Both the position numbers and the translations under genes were made by a program. 64,000 nt of DNA from Unio delphinus (lineage: Eukaryota > Mollusca > Bivalvia > Unionida > Unionidae), in the NCBI GenBank assembly GCA_029339505.1, contig JAQISU010000210.1, positions 15,417,001-15,481,000 on the forward strand. Reading direction: 5' to 3'. This document shows, piece by piece, positions 24,760-33,358 of this stretch (position 1 is the first letter of the stretch; each line of letters begins with the position of its first letter). The notes beneath the pieces were generated by a model. It ran no database searches and was not told the origin of the DNA. It saw nothing but the letters and a program-made list of their open reading frames with translations.

Positions 24760-26180
24760 CATTATTAATCCCAGTCTCTTTGATGATCCGACACATAAGA
24801 GGAGAGTATATTCATTAATACAGTTAGCTCTTTCAACCATACCAACTGATTGGGGTCTTGCAGTAGTTGTTTTGGTTTTCTTAACACCCAGAACCTGACA
24901 CATTTCTTGAAATAAATTCCTTTTAAAATTAAATACCTTATCTGTGTGTATGAGTAATGGTTCTCCAGATCGTTATATGAAATTTTCAATCAAGACTTTT
25001 GCTACAGTCGGTGCTTCAATAGTTGGTAATGGAATGGCTACAGTCCATTTTGTAAAGTAATCTGCAACTACCATTAGATACTTTTTACCTGTTTTGATTT
25101 TGGTAAAGGTCCCATAAAATCAATTGCTATTCTTTCCATGGTTAATCCCACATGGTATTGTTTAAAGGGAGCCTTTGCTATCTTTCTCAAACCATAAATT
25201 GTACAATTCTTGCACCAATTCTCTGCATTTTTTCTTATGGCATACCAGCCTTATCTTTGTCTTATTTTATGTATAGTTTTGGTGATACCAAGATGTGCAC
25301 TGTTAACAGTTTTATGCAGTTGAGTCAAAACAAATGCTTTCAAATATTTTGGTATTATGAATTCTTTTCCATAATGACTTTCCCATTTTCTATATAAAAC
25401 ATTATTCTTTAGACACAGAGATTCCGACCTGTACCAAAAGTACTTAATGTCTAGGCCATATTTAGCAACATCAGCCCAATAAGTCTTACTATTATTTTTC
25501 AACCAGTCATGTATAGTTTTAAAAATTGGATCTTGTAATTGTAACTTTGCTAGAACATTGAGTTCCAAATTTTCTATGTCTAAGTTCTCTTGATGAATAT
25601 ATGTGTTTTTAGGATTTCCAGCATCATTTACTTGATACTTCAAATACCCATTTTGTCATTATTTTCAGCTTTAGCATATGATAAATCAGGTGCGCATTTA
25701 TTTTTGTATATTTATGTTATTAGTCTGCTCTAATTCAGTACTAATCTCTTTAGAGATATTACAGTATGTGTTTTCACATTCACTCAATTCATCAGTGCCG
25801 ACCTGTTTGTACTATTCCGTTGTTAAGGTACTTGATTAGTTAGATTTTTAGAATCATTCTTTTCACATTCATTTTTTGGCAATGGTATTCTACTAAGATG
25901 AAGCAGTAGAAAAGGACAACAATTGTTGCCATGGTATCTGATGCTACTTGGAAATTAAGAACATAAATAGTATCATACCATAGAGTAAGTTCTTTGTACA
26001 CATTTAATTAATGACACTTTGACCAACCGCATTAATATCAATGTGTAATTCCTCCTTACATTTGACACTGTCAACATTGTCAGTTATTTTATTTCTGCAT
26101 ACGTTACAGGATAGAATAGGAATACTTTCAACTTTGCAAGTCTCATTGCTCTGGTCAATTTTCAGCGTTTCATTGCAACG
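24760..26180 (-). pseudogene. Gypsy integrase (H2C2 and core), decayed
   Basis: From 25643 to 25251 one frame is open and ends with a histidine-containing L-H-K-T..S-A-H-L-G-I-TKTI segment, the integrase zinc-binding (H2C2) region. The core follows in shifting frames to 24760: a V-V-A-D-Y-F-T-K-W stretch (first catalytic Asp region) near 25045 and a P-Q-S-V-G-M-V-E-R segment (catalytic Glu region) near 24845. Stops and frameshifts between them abolish function. The part from 26180 to 26004 is the tether between RNase H and integrase; its frame continues that seen right of the Maverick at 41287 and above. Confidence 0.75.
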
Positions 26181-26186
26181 TTCTTC
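26181..26186. repeat. Maverick target site duplication, left copy
   Basis: TTCTTC; the same six bases occur at 41281-41286. The T at 41281 could belong to either the TIR or the duplication, so strictly the duplication is 5-6 bp. Polinton target duplications are 6 bp. Confidence 0.8.
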
Positions 26187-26432
26187 AGCAGCAGAGAGGG
26201 TGAATCCTACAACGTTTTTAGACAAAATTTGATTGAAATCCTAAAACGAGCCGTCTTATAATCTTATTTTAACCAAAAAAAGGCGAACCCTACAACGTTT
26301 TCAGACAAAAAAATTGATTGAAATCTACATACGAAATCATTTTAACTAAAAAAATGAAAACGATTTTTTAATTAATTTTGGTCGCAACTTGTTGTCATAC
26401 ACCCTCTCTGCTGCTAAAGTTTTCAGTTCTGG
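26187..26432 (+). repeat. Maverick left terminal inverted repeat
   Basis: Near-perfect inverted match to 41036-41281. Starts AGCAGCAGAGAGGGTG (26187-26202) and contains the inverted form CACCCTCTCTGCTGCT at 26400-26415, so the TIR is itself bounded by inverted repeats. Within it a roughly 80-bp unit ('gaa.cctacaacgttttyaga' then 'ttgattgaaatc') is repeated twice (from 26202 and from 26284). Confidence 0.95.
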
Positions 26433-26465
26433 TTAACAAAAATAATAAATAATTTGATCGAGTCT

Positions 26466-27851
26466 TTATGATTTCACAAACAGACTAATCGCTAACACCT
26501 CTTCTTGTAAATCAATCAGATTATTTGACTGGTCGGTGAGTTTGAAATTAATTCTGGTTAATGAATTATTATGGCATCGCATATAGACAGGATTAATTGG
26601 GTTTTCAATTATTAAAAATCCTGGAGGAGCTGTTGGTGCAAATGAATAAAGAATATATCCTTGCTGAGCTTGATTTGATCGTTCGAGATTAATTTGATAG
26701 CTTCCTTCGATAACATCACACACTAAATTAAGTGCAATCACCGTTGAAATATTCACGTTGAACGGAGCGATATGCCTACCGCCACCATCTGGATCATTAT
26801 TATGTTTGAGGATTTTTATTTCCGGTGATGTTGTTTTTTTCCATGCGTTATGAATTATTTTAAAACCAACATCGATAGCATCACTGAGAATTTTTTTTAG
26901 TTCTGGTACGTTATATCCCGGTAGTTTGAATGTCGGGATATCTTCAACGCGGATTTTATAGTCTGTTGCAAATCCTATTCTCGACTTGGGGTATTTATTA
27001 TCTAGAATAACTTTAATAATTTGTGAATTAAATCTTTCCATGTCATTGATGATTTTGTTACATATTTCTACAACGCTGATAAATTCATTTCGGGTGAGAG
27101 AGCCGGATTTAATGGATATTAACAATAGTAAAAAATCATATTCCATCGCTTTGAAATTTTCCATAATATCATTTTCGTTAACAATAAAATATGCCTCTTG
27201 ACCCCTTCCCTCCATCACTTCCTCAAAGGAGGATTCGAAGAAATCAAAAAACTCTAGAATAAATCTATTATCTTTATAACTCTTTATTGGATTATTGGAG
27301 TTTATTACGTCGGTGATATAATCATTTTTTTGTGGTTCTGGTAAATCAATGGTTTTACTCTGGGGTGATAATTCAGGCCATCCTAACACTGTTCTTATTG
27401 AGCTTTGATAGATATCTACGACATATTCTTCTGAGTTTATTTCAATGGCGGATGATAGCGTCGGTTCATGAACTGTTATAGCGATTTTTGACTCTACTCC
27501 AGTAATCGATTTTATTCTACGCGCGAATTCATTATTGATTTGTTCTATTTGGTATGACCCTGTTGGTATCGAAACAACATTCCAGTCTGGGGTACCGTCG
27601 TCTTTATTCTTATACGAGAACACCAGTGAATTATTGGGTTGTTGACCACCAAATGCTACCGATCTAATATTAGGCCAACTGTGATACATTCGTAGTTTTG
27701 CTAGCGCTATTTCACGCACTGGAATCGGAGAAGGGAAATTCACACTAAACTCGGGTTTCGTAGATGTTATTGATATCATACTCGTTTGTACTGGGTTCGT
27801 GTTCTCCACTACTCGTTGAAGTAATTCCTGCTGTGTCGTCATTATACTCAT
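26466..27851 (-). CDS. Penton-like minor capsid protein with large insert
   Basis: 461 residues from ATG at 27851. The N-terminal part (KLRMYHSWPNI, IPTGSYQIEQIN, a SSAIEI box, SIRTVLGW, to about residue 175) and the C-terminal part (INLERSNQ..., ILYSFAPTAPPGFLIIE, LTDQSNNLIDL, to the end) match the pattern of the single-jelly-roll penton or minor capsid proteins of Mavericks, which are normally about 250-300 residues as I recall. Here about 160-190 residues (roughly 180-360) of largely helical sequence separate the halves. It would sit at capsid vertices. It follows the membrane-protein gene through a duplicated junction. The insert could be a real accessory domain or a capture; the reading frame is unbroken, which argues that it is tolerated. 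Confidence 0.6.
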   Translation of the reverse strand: MSIMTTQQELLQRVVENTNPVQTSMISITSTKPEFSVNFPSPIPVREIALAKLRMYHSWPNIRSVAFGGQQPNNSLVFSYKNKDDGTPDWNVVSIPTGSYQIEQINNEFARRIKSITGVESKIAITVHEPTLSSAIEINSEEYVVDIYQSSIRTVLGWPELSPQSKTIDLPEPQKNDYITDVINSNNPIKSYKDNRFILEFFDFFESSFEEVMEGRGQEAYFIVNENDIMENFKAMEYDFLLLLISIKSGSLTRNEFISVVEICNKIINDMERFNSQIIKVILDNKYPKSRIGFATDYKIRVEDIPTFKLPGYNVPELKKILSDAIDVGFKIIHNAWKKTTSPEIKILKHNNDPDGGGRHIAPFNVNISTVIALNLVCDVIEGSYQINLERSNQAQQGYILYSFAPTAPPGFLIIENPINPVYMRCHNNSLTRINFKLTDQSNNLIDLQEEVLAISLFVKS

Positions 27852-28060
27852 GATTTATTTCTAATTTTGGTATCGAGGAATCATAAATACTGACCATCAC
27901 TGAGAATTCACAATCTGGTAATGTTGATATTATTGAGATCATTTTGTTTTTTGGGTTCGTGTTTTCTGATTCCATCGGTGTTGTCATCGTTTCTATATTC
28001 ATGTTGTCGCTCTAATTTCGATATCGCGGAATCAAAAATACTGACCATCGCTGAGAATTC
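27745..28060 (-). repeat. Roughly 145-bp tandem duplication at a gene junction
   Basis: The stretch 28060-27915 (end of the membrane-protein gene) and 27914-27765 (leader and start of the penton-like gene) resemble each other: 'aatactgaccatc.ctgagaattcac.atctg' occurs at 28037-28064 and 27887-27914. On the protein level E-F-S-x-M-V-S-I-x-D-S occurs in both. The duplication leaves an 85-codon frame (28002-27745) that begins like the penton-like gene and ends like the membrane-protein gene; I regard it as a by-product. Confidence 0.7.
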
Positions 28061-28456
28061 ACTATCTGATATAATCGTATTGTCGAGTGACGACGATATC
28101 ATCAGGGATAATTGCGAGTATGCGGTTGATGCAATATGAAATTGAAGTAAGTAATTCTGCAGTTTACTCTGGCTGCATGATGATATCTTTTTTGCTATCC
28201 CGGTTGATATACCCCCGATTGTAGCCACCGCAGAAATGCAAATTGGAACTACGACCGGGGCAATCATTGTAACCGATGCAAGTATTATTCCGGCACCAGT
28301 GAGAACGCTTGACACCGAGTATATAATAACATCAATTGCGGTGATTCTTCGTCGGTATTTTTTTATTTTTATTTGATATTCCTCAGTGAGGGTTTTGAGT
28401 CTATTTTGAAATTCTCTGACCTGATCATAGCGACATTGCGTCGATGACAAAGTCAT
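27908..28456 (-). CDS. Membrane protein with coiled coil
   Basis: 182 residues from ATG 28456. Residues 10-45 are charged with heptad-like spacing (FQNRLKTLTEEYQIKIKKY); residues about 45-95 are long and hydrophobic (YSVSSVLTGAGIILASVTMI and following glycine-rich stretch), enough for two membrane passes. The C-terminal third is polar. No family recognised. Its place between penton-like and fiber-like genes suggests a virion or membrane-disrupting role, which is inference. Confidence 0.6.
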   Translation of the reverse strand: MTLSSTQCRYDQVREFQNRLKTLTEEYQIKIKKYRRRITAIDVIIYSVSSVLTGAGIILASVTMIAPVVVPICISAVATIGGISTGIAKKISSCSQSKLQNYLLQFHIASTAYSQLSLMISSSLDNTIISDSEFSAMVSIFDSAISKLERQHEYRNDDNTDGIRKHEPKKQNDLNNINITRL

Positions 28457-28482
28457 TGTTGTTTATTTTAAAAACACTAGCG

Positions 28483-28492
28483 TTTTCAATTG
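28483..28492 (-). promoter_or_regulatory. CAATTGAAAA element upstream of the membrane-protein gene
   Basis: CAATTGAAAA about 27-36 bases before the ATG at 28456. The same ten bases lie 21-30 bases before the starts at 32426 and 33358. Overlaps a one-mismatch copy of the AAACGCTAGCGTTT palindrome (28472-28485). Confidence 0.4.
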
Positions 28493-28511
28493 TGAAATCC
28501 GAACGATTTAG

Positions 28512-29549
28512 TTATTTACTTAAATCCGCTACGAATTCCAGATACCATGTTACTGATGCCTTAGCCAAACTTTTATCATCGGCTTTTATCGTTAACCGTT
28601 CAGTTTTATCCTTGTCGATGATCGTTGAAATCGTATTGTTGACCCCGGATGAACTCGACGATGATATATTAAATTGAATTGGTGCTACCAGCGTTAATCG
28701 ATAAATACCCTTGATAGTAGCTGTGATATCTAATTTGTTGTTTGCAGGTGTCCACTCAAATGATCCGTGTTGGATTGTATATACTACGTTATTGGTTTTC
28801 TCATGAGGAATTTTTGTTTTTTCAATGATTGTTATCATCCTCGAAAAATCACCTTTGACGGCTTCGATGAAAGTTTTCGTCTCATCGATGGATTTTTTAA
28901 TATCAGGGAGTTTTATTTCAATTTTATCCAACTGGGTTCCAATAAATTTATCAATGATATTTCTACGAAATGATATAAACTGTTTTACGTTATCTTCAAT
29001 TTTAGATTCAAGTATTTTTAGTACAGCCAGAGAATTGTTTAACTCATCGTTGAGAGTTTTTAATCGATCTGTAATCGTCGAAACGAGTACACCCGGTTTG
29101 AGTTTACCCTGATCGGAAAATAACGCGATAGTATCATCGATTGCGTTTTGTTGTTTAACTAAAATATCATCCAGAGAAATAATACTGGTTTTCAATTTAC
29201 CCTGATCCGAAAACAACGCAACGGTGTTCTCGATTGCGTTTTGTTGTTTAACTAAAATATCATCCAGAGAAATATTACTGGTTTTCAATTTACCCTGATC
29301 GGAAAATAACGCAACGGTGTTTTCGATTGCGTTTCGTTGTTTAACTAAAATATCATCCAACGACACATCACTGGATTTCAATTTACCCTGTTTGTCCTGA
29401 AATACAACTATTTCATTAGGATCAACATTTGTTAAGTTCAACGTCTCAGCGATTTCATCTTTAATTTTTTTTGTTATATCCTTGACAGAATCAGGTGGTG
29501 CAGTGCCATCGGGTTTGGGTTTCAAAGATCTCCCCCAAATATCAATCAT
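28512..29549 (-). CDS. Fiber-like protein with 31-residue repeats
   Basis: 345 residues from ATG 29549. Layout: short N-terminal tail; three to four copies of a 31-residue unit containing QGKLKTS.ISLDDILVKQ (93 bases at DNA level, about 29090-29400, nearly identical between copies); a helical, coiled-coil-like part (residues about 150-255, rich in I/L/K/E heptads); and a C-terminal beta-type segment of about 90 residues (SFEWTPANNKLDITATIKG, IYRLTLVAPIQF, ASVTWYLEF). Tail, repetitive shaft, trimeric coil and globular head is the plan of viral fibers and spikes. Its place beside the penton-like gene fits. No sequence homology recognised, so the role is inferred from architecture. Confidence 0.5.
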   Translation of the reverse strand: MIDIWGRSLKPKPDGTAPPDSVKDITKKIKDEIAETLNLTNVDPNEIVVFQDKQGKLKSSDVSLDDILVKQRNAIENTVALFSDQGKLKTSNISLDDILVKQQNAIENTVALFSDQGKLKTSIISLDDILVKQQNAIDDTIALFSDQGKLKPGVLVSTITDRLKTLNDELNNSLAVLKILESKIEDNVKQFISFRRNIIDKFIGTQLDKIEIKLPDIKKSIDETKTFIEAVKGDFSRMITIIEKTKIPHEKTNNVVYTIQHGSFEWTPANNKLDITATIKGIYRLTLVAPIQFNISSSSSSGVNNTISTIIDKDKTERLTIKADDKSLAKASVTWYLEFVADLSK

Positions 29550-29573
29550 GTTATTGTAAAACTCTTTCTCTCT

Positions 29574-30002
29574 CTAAAATCGTTTCGATTTCCAGCGATT
29601 GCTAGTGTATTCATTCACGACAACATGTGGTGGTTTTCCGCTTGGGTTACTCAAGGAGTTAGAAATAGCGTCAAGGACATTTAATACTTCGCTGCCACAT
29701 ATTGGTGGGTCAATCATCGTTTGTGTTGGTAGCGTAGAATACCAAGTCTTCATTGGAAGGGTTTTTATATACCGCATAAACTCTTTTGGTGGGGCTAATC
29801 CATATGAATCGAAATAAACAATCCCACGTGGATCAATAGCGTATGCAACCCAGTGAGTTCCAGGTCCGGTGCTGTTATCTAAATTAATGATTCCGGTTTC
29901 AACGCTGTTTGGTTGATGTGGTAATTGATCTTTCATAAAGACACCTCTGAAGTTTTTAATCGCGAGTTTTTTAGCCGCATCCATTAAATCAAAATTGGAC
30001 AT
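29574..30002 (-). CDS. Adenain-like (Ulp1-fold) cysteine protease
   Basis: 142 residues from ATG 30002 (M-S-N-F-D-L-M-D). An upstream in-frame ATG at 30068 lies inside the preceding gene; I prefer 30002 because family members start at this motif and it leaves 20 bases after the preceding stop. Catalytic set: His50 in GTHWVAY, Asp65 in VYFDSYG, Cys102 in ICGSEVL, and Gln94 eight residues before the Cys as candidate oxyanion residue. Also the conserved N-terminal FRGVFMKDQLP and G-I-I-N-L-D. In adenoviruses this enzyme matures capsid and core proteins; here it should act on the penton, core and other virion proteins encoded next to it. Confidence 0.9.
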   Translation of the reverse strand: MSNFDLMDAAKKLAIKNFRGVFMKDQLPHQPNSVETGIINLDNSTGPGTHWVAYAIDPRGIVYFDSYGLAPPKEFMRYIKTLPMKTWYSTLPTQTMIDPPICGSEVLNVLDAISNSLSNPSGKPPHVVVNEYTSNRWKSKRF

Positions 30003-30022
30003 GGGAATCTTCGATTCCTGAA

Positions 30023-30502
30023 TTAATAAATCGTTCCTGGTAGTCTTAGACCCTTTCCGCTGTACCACGAATACGGGGTTCCTGGTAGTCTTAGACCCAA
30101 TCCGTGAACGGATCGTCCCTTTTTTTTATATCCTTTCCCAGTTGCCTTCTTTAGTGCCATTCCTGCTGCAGTACCAACGGCTCCTAACGCTGCCGCTTTA
30201 GCCACCGCTGGGGCTGCTGCTGCAATCAATGCTGGAATCGCAGCTAACAACGGAAATATACCGCCTGTTTTAATCATATTTTTGATAGCAGCCGCAGAAA
30301 GAGTAATCTGAACACCTTTTTTGGCTGCAAGTGCATCATTGAAATGTTTCACCTGACGAGTTGTCAGCGATAGTTTATTTGCACCACCAGTCATTTGGTT
30401 GGGTTTCAACGTGATTGTGGTTCCACATCGCTTAACCGATTCTGATTGCAATTTTTTTAATTGACCGGGAGTTAACGTAACACTAATAACACTATATGAC
30501 AT
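30023..30502 (-). CDS. Maverick small hydrophobic virion protein
   Basis: 159 residues from ATG 30502. Starts with VTLTPGQLKKLQSESV and repeats the 'xLT/TLK..Q' pattern (ITLKPNQMTGG, LSLTTRQVKHF, ITLSAAAIKNM), then a Gly/Ala-rich hydrophobic segment (residues about 100-135, PALIAAAAPAVAKAAALGAV) and a basic Gly-rich C-terminus with a doubled G-L-R-L-P-G-T motif. I recognise this as a protein recurring in animal Mavericks and resembling adenoviral pX/pVI-like core or membrane-active peptides; the exact function is not established. The doubled C-terminus comes from a 42-bp tandem repeat at 30037-30096. Confidence 0.6.
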   Translation of the reverse strand: MSYSVISVTLTPGQLKKLQSESVKRCGTTITLKPNQMTGGANKLSLTTRQVKHFNDALAAKKGVQITLSAAAIKNMIKTGGIFPLLAAIPALIAAAAPAVAKAAALGAVGTAAGMALKKATGKGYKKKGRSVHGLGLRLPGTPYSWYSGKGLRLPGTIY

Positions 30503-30541
30503 TATACATAATAGATTGATTCTAATTCAATGAAAAATCAA

Positions 30542-31945
30542 TCAAAGATTTTCCACTGGGGCATCTACCACTCTCATTCTTCCACCAACACCTTCAAGTA
30601 GCATTGATTTGTCGCTGAGAATGACAGCAACCGCTCTATAATTATCAATAGTAGCAGGCTTATCTACATTAGCTCTAAAATGTATATCAACGACGGATTG
30701 TCTTGTTAAATTGAGATGTTCCAGTGAGAAATAGTAGATCGGATACAGATTTTTAAAATCAAATTGTGATATTTGCAAACCAGTATCGACATTTTGATCG
30801 CGTGCCATAAATGACAATAAACGATGATAAACTCGTGCAATATGGTTGTTAGTGTAATCAAGTTGTATATCCTCGGATGGTTCCTGCTGGCCATTTATTC
30901 TCAGTGAGACGTCTTTCACACCTAATTGATCAAATATCATATGACTGTAGGTTTGATTGCCAATTCGCCTATTATCCTGTAACGCTACGAATATATGACG
31001 TGGCGCAGTAACACCTTGTTTTGATGCTAGATTCCACGTGAATAACCCCCTCAGATTTGTTTGTTTAACATCTGTACTTACTGATAACCAACTCAATAAC
31101 GACTTTCCTCCTTGGTCCATAAATGATAGTAATCGTTCTTCTGCGGTGATTGCTGGAGTCAACACTGGCATCCACAATGATATTTTTGTTAATTTGACTT
31201 TACCGGCATCATCATTTACATGATCTGCAGCTGGGTTTGCTGGAATCCTCCAAATTGCGTCATTATCATCACCCTTTCGTACAAGCGATACTGTATGCTT
31301 CGCCCCATAAATAACTTTTCGGACGTTTCTACAGAATCCAAATATATGATGTAGTGGAATCGCGCATGAAAATGATTTACGCTCTCCTTGCAACATTGCG
31401 TTTCGTGTTGCGGCTCCTAGATTGAAATTAACGTCGTTGTTTATAATCATATCCTCGACATCAACATCACTATTATCACGTTTTTTTGGTCGTCTTACAA
31501 CAAATGGATTTCCACCAGCGGTATTCTTACCATCTTTTGCAAACATCATAGAAGGTCCTGCTGATCTTGTATAATCATCAGAATATCTCGCTAACCCGAT
31601 TATTGTTGTAGCCACATCAACATCACGATCTATGGACTCAATTTCTTTTCCATCAATGAGATATCTAGCACTCTCAAATAGCGCCATAATACCATTATTG
31701 ACAAAACCGACTTGAGTACCAGCTGGATACTCTGTATCATTTGTTCTTATAATCTCTCCTTCTACTTCAATAAACGCTTCACAGGGCAAAAAGTATTTAC
31801 TGGTATCATGGACTTGAAGTTCAATTCGCGATCGACTATTTGCGTCTATTGCATGATAAGCGTAATATTGATAATCGCGTACAGAATCATCCTTGCCAAC
31901 TGGGGCGTCTATATCAAACGCCGGATCATGTGATTTTTTGAACAT
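30542..31945 (-). CDS. Major capsid protein (double jelly-roll) candidate
   Basis: 467 residues from ATG 31945. Size, place in the operon-like block, high content of alternating beta sequence and the C-terminal YRAVAVILSDKSM-L pattern fit Maverick double-jelly-roll capsid proteins. Other recognisable parts: N-terminal YAYHAIDANSRSRIELQV, an AIPLHHIFGFCR box (residue about 200) and YYFSLEHLNL near 400. Would form the pseudo-hexameric capsid shell. No proteolytic site can be assigned by eye. A structure prediction would settle the fold. Confidence 0.7.
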   Translation of the reverse strand: MFKKSHDPAFDIDAPVGKDDSVRDYQYYAYHAIDANSRSRIELQVHDTSKYFLPCEAFIEVEGEIIRTNDTEYPAGTQVGFVNNGIMALFESARYLIDGKEIESIDRDVDVATTIIGLARYSDDYTRSAGPSMMFAKDGKNTAGGNPFVVRRPKKRDNSDVDVEDMIINNDVNFNLGAATRNAMLQGERKSFSCAIPLHHIFGFCRNVRKVIYGAKHTVSLVRKGDDNDAIWRIPANPAADHVNDDAGKVKLTKISLWMPVLTPAITAEERLLSFMDQGGKSLLSWLSVSTDVKQTNLRGLFTWNLASKQGVTAPRHIFVALQDNRRIGNQTYSHMIFDQLGVKDVSLRINGQQEPSEDIQLDYTNNHIARVYHRLLSFMARDQNVDTGLQISQFDFKNLYPIYYFSLEHLNLTRQSVVDIHFRANVDKPATIDNYRAVAVILSDKSMLLEGVGGRMRVVDAPVENL

Positions 31946-31991
31946 TTTATTCTATTTATCAGAGTCTAAATCGTGAAATCATAAACGATTT

Positions 31992-32426
31992 TCATCGACG
32001 TAGTTTTTTAAAGCCGCTTCCTGCTATCATATTTGCAATATTGCTTTGGTCTCCTTGATTTACCATCGACGCTAATTTTTCATCTACTGCGTTATTTATA
32101 ATTCTACTAACACTTGCAGGCATTTCCGCTGTAGACGGTAACGGTTTCTTTTTTCGTGATTTCACTAATGATGTTAATTTATTCTTCGCAGTTGAAAACG
32201 CTTTTCCAGCAAAATCTCCAACAGCACTAATACCCTTATCACGAATAACTTCAATTGCTTTCATTCCTAGTTGTTTAGCTAACGGCATCACTTTTGGAGC
32301 CATTCTCGCAAATAACCCTGCAATGGTATTGCCTAAACCATCTCCGTAGTATGCTCTATAAACTGGAAACCGTGAATTAACTACATAGACGGGGGTTGGT
32401 TTATCATGATTGTAGTGTATGATCAT
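31992..32426 (-). CDS. Core/membrane-active protein (pVI/pX-like)
   Basis: 144 residues from ATG 32426. N-terminal aromatic segment (VYVVNSRFPVYRAYYGDG), then an amphipathic helix (LGNTIAGLFARMAPKVMPLA, residues 35-55), a basic stretch (KSRKKKP, residue about 93) and C-terminal M-I-A-G-S-G-F-K-K-L. A Gly-rich start, amphipathic helix and basic tail are shared by the small virion proteins of animal Mavericks and resemble adenovirus protein VI. Inferred role: DNA condensation or membrane lysis after protease processing. Shares an almost identical 30-base leader with the next gene (see 32427-32456). Confidence 0.55.
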   Translation of the reverse strand: MIIHYNHDKPTPVYVVNSRFPVYRAYYGDGLGNTIAGLFARMAPKVMPLAKQLGMKAIEVIRDKGISAVGDFAGKAFSTAKNKLTSLVKSRKKKPLPSTAEMPASVSRIINNAVDEKLASMVNQGDQSNIANMIAGSGFKKLRR

Positions 32427-32456
32427 TATTTGAAATCAGAAACCATTTTTCAATTG
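32427..32456 (-). promoter_or_regulatory. Shared promoter-proximal element, copy 1
   Basis: Immediately before the ATG at 32426 the - strand reads CAATTGAAAAATGGTTTC then TGATTTCAAATA. The gene at 33358 has the same with two substitutions. The two genes are otherwise unrelated, so this looks like a conserved late-promoter element. Confidence 0.5.
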
Positions 32457-32457
32457 G

Positions 32458-32471
32458 AAACGCTAGCGTTT
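32458..32471. repeat. AAACGCTAGCGTTT palindrome, intergenic copy
   Basis: Perfect 14-base palindrome in the 62-base gap between the 144- and 289-residue genes. Relatives with two more bases (GAAACGCTAGCGTTTC) at 32688, 37653 and 39103. Confidence 0.8.
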
Positions 32472-32488
32472 TTATTCAGTCTCGGTGA

Positions 32489-33358
32489 TTAATCACTGTG
32501 ATACCCACTTTCCACTAACTCGTCAATGAAATCTCGATATGTTTTGATATCCATGATACCGCCGGCAAATAACCGTCTACAGATATCAGCTGCTTCATTA
32601 ATTATTTCCGGTGAGTTATTTCCGGCTCGGAACCCTCCTACAAGAACTTCTAATCGTGATATATCATTGATAACACTACCAGGACATGAAACGCTAGCGT
32701 TTCCAACTAGACCACTCCCCAGAAATTTCTTCTCATCGTATGGCTGTCTTATTTGGAGTTGAAATTTTCTTTTGAAGTCTCTGTAGTCCTTCATCCTTCT
32801 ATCTAAACCCCCAGTATTTATTTCATACACTATATCAGCCCATTCATTATGTGACATTCTATAATCCGAATAATTGTCCGTGAAAAACTTCTCTTGTGAA
32901 TCATAGCTGTTAGCAGCGAATTCACCTAAATTGTTTATATCCTCGTTGAGAATTTGTTGTTTAGCGCTCTCGGTAAATATAATTGATTTAGGTAATCCAC
33001 TAACTAGTTCTTCCTGAAACCTTTTAAATTTTCGTTCTGAAGCGGTTGATATATCGTGAGGAAGTGATTGCAAGGATTTTTTTGTTTGTTTAGTTCTTTT
33101 TGCTATTTTTTCTAACACAGGAATAAGACCCTCTTCCTTTCCTTTACCGTCAGGATCATCTCCCAGTATAGCACGCTCTATCCCCTTCGTTGCTGTGGTT
33201 ACTGGTTTAAACAATTCTTCAGACCCCAGAACAAAATCAGTTTGTAAACTCTGTCGTTGTTGCAGTTTATTCCGTACAGAGTCACGAATTGGTACAAATC
33301 TCCTGATTGCATCCAGTCGTTCACGAGCCAATCGGGTTGTTAATGCTTCATTGACCAT
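32489..33358 (-). CDS. Conserved Maverick helical protein, function unknown
   Basis: 289 residues from ATG 33358. N-terminal half highly charged and helical (RLARERLDAIRRFVPIRDSV; KIAKRTKQTKKSLQSLP). The C-terminal RLEVLVGGFRAGNNSPEIIN followed by a short two-helix unit (ICRRLFAGGIMDIKTYRDFI) recalls an uncharacterised protein found in other Mavericks and some virophage-like elements. Contains the N-A-S-V-S pentapeptide encoded by the 16-base palindrome at 32688-32703, in a Gly/Ser-rich loop. Likely a structural or scaffold-type protein from its place beside capsid genes. Confidence 0.55.
   Translation of the reverse strand: MVNEALTTRLARERLDAIRRFVPIRDSVRNKLQQRQSLQTDFVLGSEELFKPVTTATKGIERAILGDDPDGKGKEEGLIPVLEKIAKRTKQTKKSLQSLPHDISTASERKFKRFQEELVSGLPKSIIFTESAKQQILNEDINNLGEFAANSYDSQEKFFTDNYSDYRMSHNEWADIVYEINTGGLDRRMKDYRDFKRKFQLQIRQPYDEKKFLGSGLVGNASVSCPGSVINDISRLEVLVGGFRAGNNSPEIINEAADICRRLFAGGIMDIKTYRDFIDELVESGYHSD
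32688..32703. repeat. GAAACGCTAGCGTTTC palindrome inside the 289-residue gene
   Basis: Perfect 16-base palindrome. On the coding (-) strand it reads G-N-A-S-V-S. Confidence 0.9.

Noticed and set aside
27745..28002. 85-residue - strand frame as a separate gene
   Set aside because: It is explained by the tandem duplication at the gene junction and overlaps both neighbours.
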